DNA of 64,000 nucleotides from Anseranas semipalmata (GCA_013399115.1 VXAA01003135.1:146419-210418); one strand, 5' to 3'; positions 24,148 through 36,800 are shown, numbered from the stretch's first letter. The notes: generated from the letters alone by a model not told the origin. Translations and numbers: made by a program.

Positions 24148-24300
24148 TTGGACCTGATTCTGAAAAGAATCTCAGATCTTTGTGATAGTGCACATGATTT
24201 AATTCAGTTTAATTTAATTTTGACACTGGTGAGATTCTCATTTAAAGTGCACATTTCCAAGTGTATAAATCTGTAGGAATGACACTGGCTCAGAACCTTT
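24148..24300. repeat. Possible ancient amniote MITE-like repeat
   Basis: The segment begins 'ttggacctgattctga' and later has 'gtgtataaatctgtaggaat' with 'cactggctcaga'. This is reminiscent of old dispersed amniote repeats in which a 'cctgattctg' terminal phrase pairs with 'gtgtaaatc..gagtaac' internal text. The match is from memory and imperfect, so this is a tentative call. Confidence 0.3.
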
Positions 24301-27300
24301 ACTAGGCAGCCTGTCATAACCAACACCTATTAGTTAAATTAATGTAACAATGTGCACTTTTAATGCTTAAGAAGGAATCTGCTCCTTAAATATAAACCAC
24401 AAAGACCTGCAAATGGTTATTTAATTAAACTAATTTTTTCTTTTCAGATACTTTCTCTAAAATTTCCTTCTTTCCTCAGGTAGAGCATTCTTACAAGAGA
24501 ATGTGAATTTAAAACACTAAAATTGAGGAAAGGGCAAGTTATGGTGTAATGAGTACATTAAAGCTTACTCGATCCTCCTCTGTTCTAAGTGAATTTTTAT
24601 TTCTAATATAAAATACAGAGGAAATTGGACTCTGAAAATATTTCTGTGGTGAAAGGTGAACACAGAACTTCACTGGGAGCTGATGTATGTAAATAGCACA
24701 TAGAAAATATGTTCTTGTAATGGTTTTCTGAATTGACTGGAGGCTTTATGAATTATGGTGCTATGTCAGAACATCTCAACTTTCATTTCATTTTTTGAAG
24801 TTTGTCCATTTTGCTTCACAGTGGTTTTCAAATGTGCTTTGTTTGTGATGGTGAAGAGAGGCCTAGAAAATGGAGGAAACCTGGGACATATCTTGAGCTC
24901 TTGTGACTTATTGCAGGTACCTTCAATCCATGGAGCACAGTGAACTTCTTCTGGTCTCTGCCACTTAAATACTGATATATAAGAATAAAAGCACTATACG
25001 TCCATGCTGGGATCTTGTTTGAAGAGTGGTATCTGGAGCTAACCACAGCAGTTTGATTAAGGAAAAAATGCTTTTGCCAGAAAAATCAGAGCGGATACAT
25101 CTACCATAGATCTTAATGCTTCGTGTTATTAATACACAATTAGCAGAAAGTGTTTTACACATTTAATAAAGGTCACTATGGATATTTTCCGTTTAATCAA
25201 AACTATAAAAAATAGTTATTTGCATGAAAGATTAGAAGATCAGCTTTGGGTAAGAAACAGAAATTTGTAACCAGAAATAAATATGTAGCATGTCCACTGT
25301 AGGCTTTACAAATGTGCTAAGTACATTGAGTTAATTGGTAATTAACTCAGGGTAAAGTCTACAGATAGTCTAAACATATTGATTGCCAACTCTTCCTTTT
25401 CCTGGAACAGAATCACTGTGCAATGCTGAGTTGAATTAAAATAAAAGAGCACTACAGAATATCATTTCTGCTGCAGACTGAAGACATTTTTATGGTGTGG
25501 CATACGACTGGAATAGGACAGTAGTCATGAACAACTGTTCAGAGGCATGCAGCACATTTTGTGTTCTAGAAATCAGAAAGATCTGTAGGAAGCACACATA
25601 AATAAATAAGATAGGGTCACAGTGAAACTGTGATTTTATTGTAATTATAAGTCACCATGGCTAGAATAGACCCTCCACATCTGTCATAGGACTAATTTTC
25701 AGAAAGAAGGAGAAACCAACTGGCTACAAAACACATATTCTCTGAACATTAGGGCTCTGAGCTGGGGCATGAGAAACTGGATAGAGGGAAAAATGCATGC
25801 TTCAGGAAACCACAAATGCCTACAGATGCATGTTCTGGGAAACCACAAATGCCAGAAGATGCATAAAGGGCTGCCCCATTAAGTTATACATTATCCTGTG
25901 ATTTGTTCAAGAAGAGTGGCTATCTGACATTTTCTTTGCAAATGAATTTAGAACTCTTTGTGGCATATCTCAATAAAAAGTAGATTGATAAAAATTACAG
26001 TTTATTTCCTTCATTTTACACGAAGGTGATTGTATCCTTCACTGCATTCATGTTGAATCATATACAAGTCTAATGCAATTCAGTCACAGAAGGTGAGACT
26101 TGTCTCACTTAATTTTATATGTCCACAAAGCAGAAGTCTACATCTGAACTGGTTGTCTGGCCTCCTTTATGACTGTGGAGACAATGGAGAGTCTGGAGAT
26201 GTTTCTAGAGAATGATTCATCTGCTCTATTTCAGACATCTGTCCAAGGAGGAGATGAATTATGCCCTGGGAGCAACTATTTCTCCTTGACTATAAAAAGA
26301 GTTAGACAACTAGCTCAGATGAAGATGTCTGTGTTATAATTGCCTAGGATCAAGCAAAATGAATCCCATGTGAGGTGACACAAATTAACACCGTGTGCAC
26401 CCTATCCATGGCACACTTCCAAAAGCTTCTCACTCTGCAGCTCTAGCACATTTGCTTGTACAGTTAGCTGGGGCTCCCTTTTCCTTAGAACTGGTGGCAA
26501 GGTTTCCTCATTTTCCACTGCAGGTTTGAAATGCAAAATCCTGTGGGCACCCATGACCATAAGAATTGTTGGCTTGAGGAGGTCCAAACCACTCCTGAGG
26601 TGTTCCCAGGACCCCTTCTGCAGTGAAAGATGAAGGGGCTTCCCACACTTCCTCAGGTTTTAGCTAAACTACTGTGGGTGTTGCACAGTGCTTTTGGGTT
26701 GCTATAATGTTAAGAGCTATCTGCTGGCCCAAATATTCCCATTCTGAGTAGCTGTCACTGTCCTCGAACAGCATAGTAGAGCGTCTTGATTGAGCAGGCT
26801 TTCAGAAAGGTCTGCGGGAAACATCAAATAAAATAACAAACAAAGCAGAACTGCCTGACTTTTCAAAACAAGCTACTAAGACACCTGAAATATTGTTTCT
26901 TGCACAGCCCTGCTCCTCTGAGAGATCCAAAAAGGAGTTAATTTTCGTACTTGGTATGTACTTTTGCTGTTTGAGATATTTCTTTCTGCTTCTCATTAAT
27001 GCTCTTTCCAGTCCCACAGGGAGAGTGCTAGGTAAAGTGACCAAGAAAAGCTTTCTTGATGCTCCCAACTTCATGAAATATTAATGTTTATTGTATTTGA
27101 GCCTTTTGTTTATTTAATATTTGCCCAGGGACAGTATAAGCTGTCCATATTGCTTTCCATCAGAATTACCAATGTGGGAAAAGAGAACAACTTAATAACT
27201 CCCTTATTAATATTTTTAATACAACAAGACAAACACAAATAGTCTAGTCCTGTTATATATCATTCTTGTTTATATGTGCAATGGAGATGGAAAGGGTGAA

Positions 27301-27504
27301 TGTTCAATATGAGTTTTCTTTCTGTTGCTACTGGGATCTGTGGGCAGCATTTTTTAAGATAAATTCCTGAAGTTAGGTGCCTACAGTAAAAGGGCTGAAA
27401 TATATTTCTGACTACACAGTCCTTTGTCCATGTGGAAGAGCAAGTGGGAGAATACTCCACAGTCTCCTCAGGTGTCTTCCCTGTGTGTGCTATGAGAGAC
27501 CATG
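24301..27504. other. AT-rich gene-free segment with possible conserved elements
   Basis: 24301-24440 is rich in TTAATTAAA-type words, and 25205-25235 contains ATTTGCAT (an octamer/POU-like word). 25793-25858 is a two-copy tandem duplication, listed separately. Open frames are all short and unrecognised. Regulatory function is inference. Confidence 0.35.
25793..25858. repeat. 33-bp tandem duplication with two RUNX-like words
   Basis: Two adjacent copies of a 33-base unit begin with ATGCATG. Each contains GGAAACCACAAATGCC or a close variant. A third copy starts (ATGCAT) and stops at once. AACCACA is the reverse complement of the RUNX consensus core, so the duplication doubles that site at 33-base spacing. 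Confidence 0.75.
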
Positions 27505-27695
27505 TAGAATCATAGAATCATAGAATTCTCTAGGTTAGAAAAGACCTTTAAGATCACCAAGTCCAACCATCAACCTGACCTGCTGAGTCCCATCACTAAA
27601 CCATGTCCCTTAGTGCCATGTCCATATGTCTTTTAAATACCTCCAAGGATGGGTATTGCACCACTTCCCTGGGCAGCTGGTTCCAATGCTTGAGT
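27505..27695 (-). mobile_element. CR1 LINE, 5'-truncated 3' end
   Basis: On the + strand the element starts with repeated 'agaatcat' octamers (antisense of ATTCTATG), followed by 'aaaagacctttaagatcacc', the antisense 3' UTR. On the minus strand, the upstream part encodes the C-terminus of CR1 ORF2: HWNQLPREVV, then SLEVFKRHMD, then DMV and the natural TAG stop at 27596-27598. ORF2 of CR1 carries endonuclease and reverse transcriptase; only the last approximately 33 codons remain here. The similarity stops near 27695, giving a length of about 190 bases. Confidence 0.93.
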
Positions 27696-28999
27696 GATGT
27701 GATGCTCTGGGAATGAGTTTGGCATTGGGTTCTGTGAAAAGCCCACAGCAGAAACACTAGGATTTCAGCTCCAGCTCTGGTTTCCATTTCTTGATGAGGG
27801 TGGGAGATATCAATGAAGGCAGACTCCTGGAAATGTTGCTTACCTCCTGGAAGAGTTGAAGACTGTGGTTTTTCCTCCCTACGCTGGCATTAACAATGAA
27901 TGTCCCTCAAATAGATGTTTGACTGGTCTACTCAGGCCAGGAAAAAGCTTTGTGCCCTTTCCCCTGAGTGGGGAGCATGATTAGAAAATGCAAGACCAAG
28001 GACAGGGTGGTGTCATGGATGCTTATCCCTCCATCCAATGTCCCTTGTAGGTAAGGATCGGGACAGAGACAAATGAGAGAAATGTGTGGTGATTAACTGG
28101 CCTGATTTTTTGGAAATCCTGGGCAATTTTGGAGTCATTGGAAATAATGTTATTCCGTAATTTCGGTACTGAAAACCAGTTCAACTTATCTGGAAGCCAC
28201 CATTATAGTTAGATGCCTGCTCTAAGTGGATAAACTATCTTCTGCTACCTTCTTTAACACCAGTGTAATGCACATACTGATCTTCTGCACTTGGAAAAAG
28301 CTGTCATAAAATAAAGTTTTGGAATTAATTTTGAATGAGTGCAATGGCTAAGATTTCCATCCCTGGTTAATTCTTAACCCATCATACCTCTAGGCCATAG
28401 CTATTTTTTTCTATATACGTAACTTTGAAGCTTACCATATTTGTAATACTGGTGTCATTATTAGTGATAACAACAACAATAATAAAGTAATAGTGTCTGA
28501 GCTAAGTATGTCACTAAGATTCAGGCTTTTTATTATTTTTATGATGTAAATTTGTACTTATTCCTCAGCTGTTTTCCTCAACTAGATGCTGAGCTTGAAT
28601 ATGAGGGCCAGTAAACTTGTACAGTTTTCTCCAGCTGCCTTGGCAAAAGTGTTACCTGTGGGAACCAATGAAACATTTATTGCATGTTACTCCTACTGTG
28701 CCACTATGACATTTCTCCAAATGTGGCTGTGTAGAGAATAAGATATACTTATTAATTTAGTTTGTGACATTATTATAATAAATTAAATTTTCTTGTGCTA
28801 AGTGTTGTATGATAGATTTTGGTAAGTGTTTAATTCTTGAAAAGGTGCTGCAAACTGTATACTTGCATTTTCATTCCTGACATTCAATTGGCTAGAAGTC
28901 AACAAAATGGAACCATTTATTGCTTTCAAAATATTACACTTTCTAGCTGGTTGTGAAGAAAGAGTGGTGATCAGAGCTAAGACAAATATCTGTCCACCT
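27696..28999. other. AT-rich gene-free segment
   Basis: No coding or repeat signature is seen except short AAC/AAT-rich low complexity at about 28468-28490. T- and A-rich words dominate 28700-28800. Confidence 0.4.
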
Positions 29000-29108
29000 T
29001 TTCCATACCATTAAAGACCTCTATTATATTCTCCACCAGCATTTCTCTTTGAAGAGGAAAGGCCCCAGTCTACCCAGTTGCTCCTGGCATAACTATTCCC
29101 TGGCATGC
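29000..29108 (-). mobile_element. Probable ancient CR1-like LINE fragment
   Basis: The + strand text 'gacctctattatattctcc', then 'tttctctttgaagagg', then 'ggccccagtctacccag' follows the order of the antisense ORF2 C-terminal region in old amniote CR1/L3 elements. There the consensus, as I remember it, reads along the lines of 'tctattatat' then 'cttctctttt..' then 'cccagtctt'. It is short and diverged, so moderate confidence only. Confidence 0.4.
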
Positions 29109-29420
29109 CCTTGCTTTTCTGTCCCTTCCCCAGGAGGCAGACCGCAAACCTGCTGTCCCCTGTGGCACGGGGCAGGGCAGCAGTGGCAGCGGTGTGTCTG
29201 GTGGCCACCTGCGTGGATCTCCCCCGGGGGCTTCTGTCACCTCCTGCTCTGCTGACACCATGGGGACCGCTGGGGCAGGGAGTGATGCTTCGTCTGCTCT
29301 TTTCATGCAGGTTGCCTCTGCTGGGGAGCACCTGCAGGCTGGAGGATGCTGTGAGCTTTCTGGGGCCACGACTGTCTTTCTCATCTGTGCTTCTTTAGCA
29401 TAACTCGAATGGTTGGGGTG
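29109..29420. other. GC-rich block with open frames on both strands
   Basis: GC is raised, and a perfect palindrome CCCCCGGGGG lies at 29221-29230. Overlapping open frames occur on both strands (29049-29255, 29105-29398 and 29194-29403 plus; 29011-29331 and 29070-29384 minus), which indicates composition rather than coding. A pyrimidine run ending in 'ttttcatgcag' at 29300-29310 resembles an acceptor, but no donor follows convincingly. I do not recognise any family. Confidence 0.35.
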
Positions 29421-29869
29421 TGGAAGGCTTAGCTTTTACCTCAAGAGAAGCAACAGTGGTTTTCAGTATGTGAACCCACTGGAATAGCATTTTTTAAAAA
29501 AAATTCCTGCTATAAAGATGAGCTAAAGCATTTGTAAGGTGCTAGATTGCATGTTCCTTAAGAGAGATTTGTATTCTTAAGGAAGCAAAGGAAGAAAAAA
29601 GTAAATGTTAGAATCATGCGATGTCAGTGGGACAGAACACGAGCTGTATGGAGGGATGTAATTAGGACAGAGGGGAAAGAAAGCCAAAAACTTCCCAAGA
29701 ACCTCAGAATTAGAGGTCTTTGAAGGGGGCATCAGTTTCAACAGGCAAGCAGTAGCAACTGTCTGGAAAAAGTGAAAAAAACATCAAGAGGGAAAATTTA
29801 ATTATTTATTCAGTAGTACTCTTTGCTGCTTACACAGCAAAGTGAAATGATATCTGGCCAACCAAAAGC

Positions 29870-30410
29870 TGGTTAGAAAAGTCAAAAAAATTATTAATTG
29901 CATAAATTATGCAATGAGAGAAGCAAATACATTCCTTCAAATGTGTCTGTCAAAGGATACTGTCTGTTTTGAAAAGGAACAGTTGGGGATAATAAGGAAA
30001 TTGCAGCAAAATTAAACAAATTCCTTGCATTTATCTTCATCACAAAGGACAAGGGGGAAATACCTGCTCTAGAGCTTCTTTTTTTTTTTGTAGGTAATAA
30101 AGATGAGGAACAATTTAAAAATGCAATTAATCACTAGGGCCAGATGGTATTCATCCAGGAGTTTTGAAAGAGTTTAAGAGTAGTTCATCTGTCAGCAAAA
30201 GTATGTGGACTATCATTAAAACCAGCTACCATAAAGGAGGACTGGAGTGTTGCCAAAGTTACAGTTCCCTTATTAAAAGGAAAAAAAAAAGAAGCAACTT
30301 CACTTTATTTCATTACTAGTTAAATTAGTACGGAAAATAATTAGGGATGTGTACAATGCTTAAATGATCACCACAGGCAAAATCTGTCTTTTTCCAAATT
30401 ACTTAGGGGA
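29870..30410 (+). mobile_element. Ancient CR1/L3-like LINE reverse transcriptase fossil
   Basis: Decayed ORF2 text can be followed on the + strand. 'attgcagcaaaattaaac' leads into 'aaattccttgcatttatctt', giving AKLNKF-LAFIF. Then 'gggccagatggtattcatcc' with 'aggagttttgaaagag' gives GPDGIHP-GVLKE, the well-known motif of CR1-clade ORF2 just before the reverse transcriptase core. 'aggaggactggag' and 'ttaaaagg' (matching EDWK..KK) and then 'ggcaaaatctgtctt' (matching GKSC) follow in the right order. Stops and indels are present, so it is inactive. Subfamily is uncertain. A T11 run at 30079-30089 interrupts it. Confidence 0.65.
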
Positions 30411-33400
30411 ACTGACTACCTGGTAGGAAAGGGAAAGATGGCATAGTGAACTTTGGAATAGCCACTGATAAGATGCTGCACTGGAAGGTGAGAGGCCAAG
30501 TCTGTCGTGGTGTAGAAACCAATTATGGCAAAGTAAATAGGCAGAGCAGGAATAAACCCTCAGCTCCACAACCAGAGGGCATAAGGCCGAGCAGCTCCAA
30601 GCTGAATTAGTAGCCTGCCTCGACTGAAAACTGTGGAGGTCAAACAATGAGCCCATCCACCATGTTCCTGTCAACAGAAAGTTGCCTACGTGCCTTCAAG
30701 GACTTTAAATCATTTTTACATTCCATCTGAAAGTTTACTTCCAAGATGTAAAAAGCAGGGGAAAATATGTGTCTCTGAAAGCTGTTGAGTTTATATTTTG
30801 GGTTGCAGGTTAGATTTTTGATTGGAAATATTTGAACAGCCTCTGGTCTCCTGAGCAGCAAGGGATGTTGTCTGCCAAAATTTGCTTCCTCCTCTCCCCT
30901 TGTTTTAGCCTCCCTGCAAAGCTGTTGATGCTGCGTGCAAGGAGAAAATCATAGGCTCCCTCTCTTGAATGCTGCCTCTCAGGTAAGCTGCAACTTCTCA
31001 GACTAGTTTCCAGTTCTCTAGGAGCTCACCTGCAAGTGATAGACCTGTGCCTGCCCTTGCTGTTGGATTGAATCCTGTGATCCAGCCTATTTTTGATTGC
31101 ATCTTTGGCTGTACTTGCTAGACACCAGCAGTTTTTTTCCTGTAGGCTTAGCAGGTTTGGTACCTGTCTACATTCCTGCAGGGAACCTGCAGACAGCAAG
31201 ACCCAGCTGTTACACAGATGCAGCCTCATTATGTACCAACCAGAAGTATCCACTGAATTTCTTTTTCAGGGCTATTGTGACAGTTTTTTATTTATTTTTA
31301 ATCTCCAGCTTTTCAGCCCTTCAGGTGTTCCTGTTCTCTTTTATTCCCCCTGCATCACTGTTTTGGTGGGACATGGGAGATGCTGCCGCAGTGCCGTGTT
31401 CAAGAATAATGACTTGGATGCTTCACATCTTCTTAAGAACCATTCCTTCATCAGTAAAATGGGGGAGGAGATGTCACAAAGCATCTCACTTCCATATAGA
31501 GCTGCTCTCGGACAGATACCAGTAGGGTACTAGGTGGAGGGCCCAGGTAGAGTCCAGATGGGCTGTCTCAGCATGGTCTGTGGCGTACGTGCCGCAGGAG
31601 GCTTGGCCCTCCATGTGCTCTTCCAGCCCAGCTTCTCCTGTGCCTCTGGTCTTGAATGCACCCATCTCTCTGCCCATGTCTGCCAAGGAGAAAGCATGTG
31701 GGCTTGGAGTGTTGAGGGAGGGCAGTAGAGACACGGCATTGCCACGTGGGCTCTCCTCCACTAATGGAGGCTCCTGGTGACCTCCTCTGCTGTGCCCCTG
31801 CAGTCCCTTTCCCCAGGCAGCAGCAGCAAAAGACCACATCCAGCACACCTCCATCTCCACAGAGACATCCAGGGCCTGAGCTCTCTGTGCTCAGTCTGTG
31901 CCACAGCTCTGGCAGCAGTTTCTTACCTGGGTGGCCACTGATCTTTGGCATTGTCATGTTACGCATGGGGCAGGCCGGGGTGGCACACCTCTCTGCACAG
32001 GCCTTGTCAGCAAGGGAGACCGCACACGTGCTGTCCCAAAAGGTTTTGAATACGGACTGTCACCTAGGAACGAGGAACAATAAAGAGGCCAGCATTCTTC
32101 AGCTGGTCATTACATATGTTTCTTCAACAGGCTATGAAAATCAGTGTCTACAAGGCATGATTATTGTTGTTTGATTGTCCTAGAAATTCTGCAGCTGCAG
32201 AGATAGGCCTCTGTATGTGTTTGAGCCCAACTGTTTGCCTATGTCCTAATTACACCTCCTAATTACAAGTAATTCCAGGCACAGGCATAAGCTGTTTTCC
32301 TGCCGTAGATGTTCCAACAAGATTCAGACATACTGTCAACATGTTGCAGCAGTTTAATTGGAGAGCTGGAAAGCAAAGAGTTGTGAGCTTTGTTCTTAGG
32401 TTGGCACATCCCTTGCCCGATGGTGGCCACGCAGACGCTGGGTATCCAATCACGCTCATTGCTTGGGCTCCCTCCACAGCTGAGGAGAAAAGGCAGGTGC
32501 CCCAGCGAGATGGGGAGATGGACCCAGCTGCCTTGTGAGGGGCCTCTCCCTTTGCACGGAGGGTTAGGGGCATCTGGATACCTGGTTCAGGCTGGGCACT
32601 CAGCTTTTGGGTAGGCAGACTGGGTGGGATTAGTCGTACCCTTGTGTCTATTGGTCTTGAGGAATGCTGCTGTGTCCTCCTTGTGAGACATGGCTGCTTA
32701 CCTACTTGTGCATCATGTTTGAGCTTCCTGACGTCTCTCAGCTGAGGCCTGCTCTCCAGACGATGGACTTAAAGTCTCATTGACACTCATGGCCTCTAAA
32801 GCAGCCCCTGTGGACCTTCCCTCAGCACTCCACTCTCTCCTGATGGTATTTTTCCAAACAAGAAAGAAATATTTCCAAAGAGAGAAAGAGCTTTTAAATT
32901 ATTATCACTCTGCTGATTCATTTCAGTAATGTAAAAATGGCATGCCAGAATATTTATTCCAAGCAAGAAAAGTGGAAAAAATGCTTCCCCATTTTGTCAG
33001 TAGCAGTTGGCAGTGGAGTCACCTGCACTCTTGCACTCGGTATTGTTGTTGACTGATGCACAGCACTGCATTCCCCAAAGGACCTGCCTTCTTTGTGTGT
33101 TCAAATGAAAACCACTTTGAAGTTCATTTTCATACACTTTCAAAATACACTTGTGCCATGGTACGGTTGGCATCTTGCATTAACAGCAAGGTGTTTTTTT
33201 TAATTTCATTTTGGTTTGTGGAGAGCTTAGTTTTGCTCTTTTACTGCTTTGTCACAAGTAATCGTAGCAAACCTGCCACTACCAAAATCATGGGTAGCAC
33301 AAGCACAGTTGAACCAATTTCGTTGTTCTTTGTTTACCACCCCACCCAAAATCCTTGCTAATCTCTACAAGATCCCAGATTCTGTGGCACTTAGGAGCTT

Positions 33401-33824
33401 TCCTACCAATGTGCCCTACAAAAGGTTCTTGCATGTATAAATTATGCAGAGTGCTATGATCATGTAGCTGAAATAAAAGGCAGCAGTTTCTGAAAACAAG
33501 CTGCATAAAATTGCACTGTGCCAGTTTCACAACAATATAGTGAGACTTAGCAGTAATTAATTAATATTTCATACACAGCTTTCTAAGCCTTGATGAAATG
33601 CTTCATACTGAAGTGACTGACACGAGTTCACTGTATGATGCTCTTCCACTGTCCAGAAACACATCAGGCAAACCGCAGCATGAATTCCTCCATTAAAGTT
33701 TAGTTTTCTACTGTCTGTGGTACTTTTTCTTTCTGTCTTGATAAGATCACTAAATGTTTTGCTGCAGAAGAGAGGGCAATGCAGCTGTATGGAGGTTGCA
33801 CGCTGAATCCAAATGGGAAGGGAG
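30411..33824. other. Gene-free segment with GC-richer part at about 31500-32600
   Basis: Many overlapping open frames on both strands occur between 31090 and 32620 (up to 146 codons) and none has a recognisable domain. Frames in several phases over the same bases indicate chance. A candidate non-coding exon (30909-30982) is listed separately. Confidence 0.35.
30909..30982 (+). other. Candidate non-coding exon (strong splice-site pair)
   Basis: A long pyrimidine tract (30885-30906 region, 'cttcctcctctccccttg' then 'ttttag') forms a textbook 3' splice site. A strong 5' splice site CAG|GTAAGC follows 74 bases later. All three + frames contain stops, so if spliced it would be a UTR or lncRNA exon. 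Both sites are seen directly; exon status is inference. Confidence 0.25.
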
Positions 33825-33841
33825 ATATATATATATATATA
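33825..33841. repeat. (AT)n microsatellite
   Basis: Uninterrupted AT dinucleotides follow 'gggag'. Confidence 0.9.
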
Positions 33842-36800
33842 ATGCATTATGTACACAGAAAGTAATCAAGTACGCAGTTGTTGCAGGCAAAGAGACAATT
33901 CCAGCTCTTAGTGGGCAGGCATTAAGTGCAGAACACCTGCCTATTACATCTATAAATAAAATCTCTGCGGTTCTTCCTTTCAGCCTGAGCATGTGTTTTC
34001 TAGAGCAGCTGTCTGCTCAGGGAGAAGAGCAGAGAGTCACCCTGCGGTGGTAACTGTTTAATTTACATCGGCACTGACAGCCCTCACACAGGCCATCCTC
34101 TGTGCCAGCTCCTGGCGCAGTGGCGGGGGAATTCAGCTGCTAGAGATGAAAGGAGGAGATTCCTTCTTTGCTTCACGTGGTCCTCCACCGTGACGAGGAG
34201 AGGGTGCTTGCTGCTCCTTGCTACGTGCTCCTGGTCCCCAAAGCAGATCATCACAGCTGAGAAGAGACGTTTGCTGGGCAAAAGGAGTCCCCCATGGCCC
34301 TGCTGTCAGAGTCCCCAGGCATCCACCCTGACAGGTGAGGGAAGCCTGAAGCATGGTTTTTCTTTGCCCGTTTTGATTTCAGCTCTATGTCCTTAGATCC
34401 AACGTTAAGCTCTTCCTTCCCCACACCCAGACAGTGCAGGGCTGGAGAACCGCTGTGGCTGGCATAGAGGAGGAGCCTTTCTCTCTCTTGTCTTTCTTTT
34501 CATCAGACACCACTGGGAGGGCACCAAGGAAATCTTGATTTCTAAATTAGTTTTGTTTGTTTGGGACAGTATATACCTATTCCTAGGTCTCTCTATCTCA
34601 AGGGTTTATTTTTACAGTATAACCACTTGTCAGAATTCCAGGTCCAGCCTGTAGTACAGTGCCTAAGCATGGGAGAGAGCTCATGGATGACAGGAATATT
34701 CTGGCATGCCTGCGTGTAGACCTGACAAATCCAGCTGTGATTCTGAGGTCACATTATCAGACCTGTTAACATACCAAAACGGCTGAAGGGAGTTACTGAA
34801 ATTGTCTGTAACTATAAAAAATAAACACATTTGATGTTTCTAATTCTCCATCATTTGTTACCTGTTCTTCCTCTCATTCAAATTGGATGTCATCCAACCA
34901 GGTAACAAAATCAATCTCATTCGACTCAGATGGCCAGTTACAATCCACTAGCATTATCAATAACTAGGGGAAATGAGAAAATTAAGAGAAGCTATGAATA
35001 TTGTTGTTGACTTTTTGGACAGCAAGTTATCAATAACACAATATTTAATGATAATTGAGATTCATGAGTGTATAATTACTAGACAAAAAAAAACAGGTTT
35101 GGAATTTGTGAGGAACATGAAGTTTAAAATCATTTATTTTGCCATGGGTATTAAAAATGTTTTTCTTCCTATATGTCTGAATTGGAAAAGATGTGAATTG
35201 AATTGAATTTACGCCTTAGAAACAAGCAGCACAACAGAACTTGTTCCAAAGTCTGATATTCATACTGTTTGTTTTACCTAAAATACCTTAATAAATATAT
35301 ACCAATTCTAAAAATTACATGCGATGTCATATAAAATTGAATAAACTATTGGCGTTACGTGAATATACAGGTTTATTAAGTTCAGACCATGTTACTCTGT
35401 CTTTGAGTGTTACATATACAAGTAAGCGCATGATAAGCCTCCATCATTTCAGAAGAAGAATTAGCTACCAAATTAATTCAAATATTATTTTTGGTTTTCC
35501 TCACAGGGAAAAATCTGCCTTTGGTGATATAGATCTTTGTTCACTCTTTCTTCAGATCTGTGTTTCTGAGGGATGGTTAAAAGCCCATAGAAAAAAATCA
35601 CCTAAAATATTTTTCTATCAGAAACAATGGTTTCATCAAAATAGAAATTTGCCACAAGAAAAAGACTTTGATGAAATTGTGTCCATAAAAAATGAAAAAC
35701 AAGTGCTGTTCATTCTTGTGTCTGAGTCAGTGCAATACACCACAGAGTGTACCTAGGCCTCTGCTGTGCATAGAGAGCATGGGAAATACAGCCTAGCCAG
35801 GGAACAGTGCCCATCTGGGAGAACAAGAGAATGAGAGGACACAATTTCCAAAAGGTTTTTGGCAGCTAGAGAGGACACAGAGATTAACGTTGACTCAGAT
35901 CAAAACAAAATTTTCATTTCAGGCCAGTAAATTAAAGAAAAAAGCTTTGTTCTTGGAATGTCAAGAAAGGCTTTATTTTAATCCAAAAGTCGCAAAATTT
36001 CTGAATCACTGTCATGCAAAACTTTTGTTCCTTCCATTCACACATTACATTTTTCTTTGTAATTTCTGTAGAAAACAAATACAGGATGATCAGCATCTCC
36101 TGCAGTATGGAAATCCCATGTCTTTGTTCTAGTTCCTCTGTTGTTAAATGAGTTTAATGACAGCACTTGAAACACTTTCATTTCTTAAAATGGAAGGTAT
36201 GACAAATGTGAAAAGTTAACAGCTCATATTATTTTCTTCCTCAACTCAGAGGATGTTCTGTTACAGAGGTGTGCACAAAATTCACATTCCCAAGGCTGAT
36301 AATACAAATTTGCTGTTGCCTTGCATCATACTTGAGCTATGGAGCAGTTCAAAACTTACTTGTAAGTTGGAAACAGGCTTTTTCCTCTCATTTACCTGCT
36401 GATATCTTAAATCACAGGTTTCCAGAACCTGCACACAAAGCTTTATACAATCCACACAAATAACAGATTGTCCTCTCAGGCAATCCATGTATAAGAGAGT
36501 GAAGACAACTGGTTTTCTTGGACCTGTTTGAGTAGGTAGAGAGGCCTCTGATAGGCTGGATCTAAGAGACATGAAGAGGTCTGCCAGATACTCTCCACAC
36601 AGATAAGCTGGGCAGTTATGCTCCATAGCAGGTGAGTAGCCATGCACTACAAGTGGAGTGCACCCTAGAGGTAAGGCATGTTTGCCAGCAGCTGACCCCT
36701 TTCTAGCTCCAGCAGGGGTATTTTAGTTTTCTTCATCCAGCTAAGCTGAGTATTATCAAAGTACTAAGCAGTTTTCAAACTGTATCACTTTTCAAATATC

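Noticed and set aside
31093..32174. Cluster of overlapping frames on both strands as a multi-exon gene
   Set aside because: Several phases are open at once over the same bases, pointing to GC-driven chance; no consistent splice chain was found.
35319..35756. 145-codon plus frame in AT-rich DNA
   Set aside because: Lys/Ile/Phe-rich text as expected from base composition; no recognised homology.
36480..36631. Interval between an acceptor-like site and CAG|GTGAGT as an exon
   Set aside because: All three frames stop and the acceptor tract is short; such pairs are expected by chance in 64 kb.
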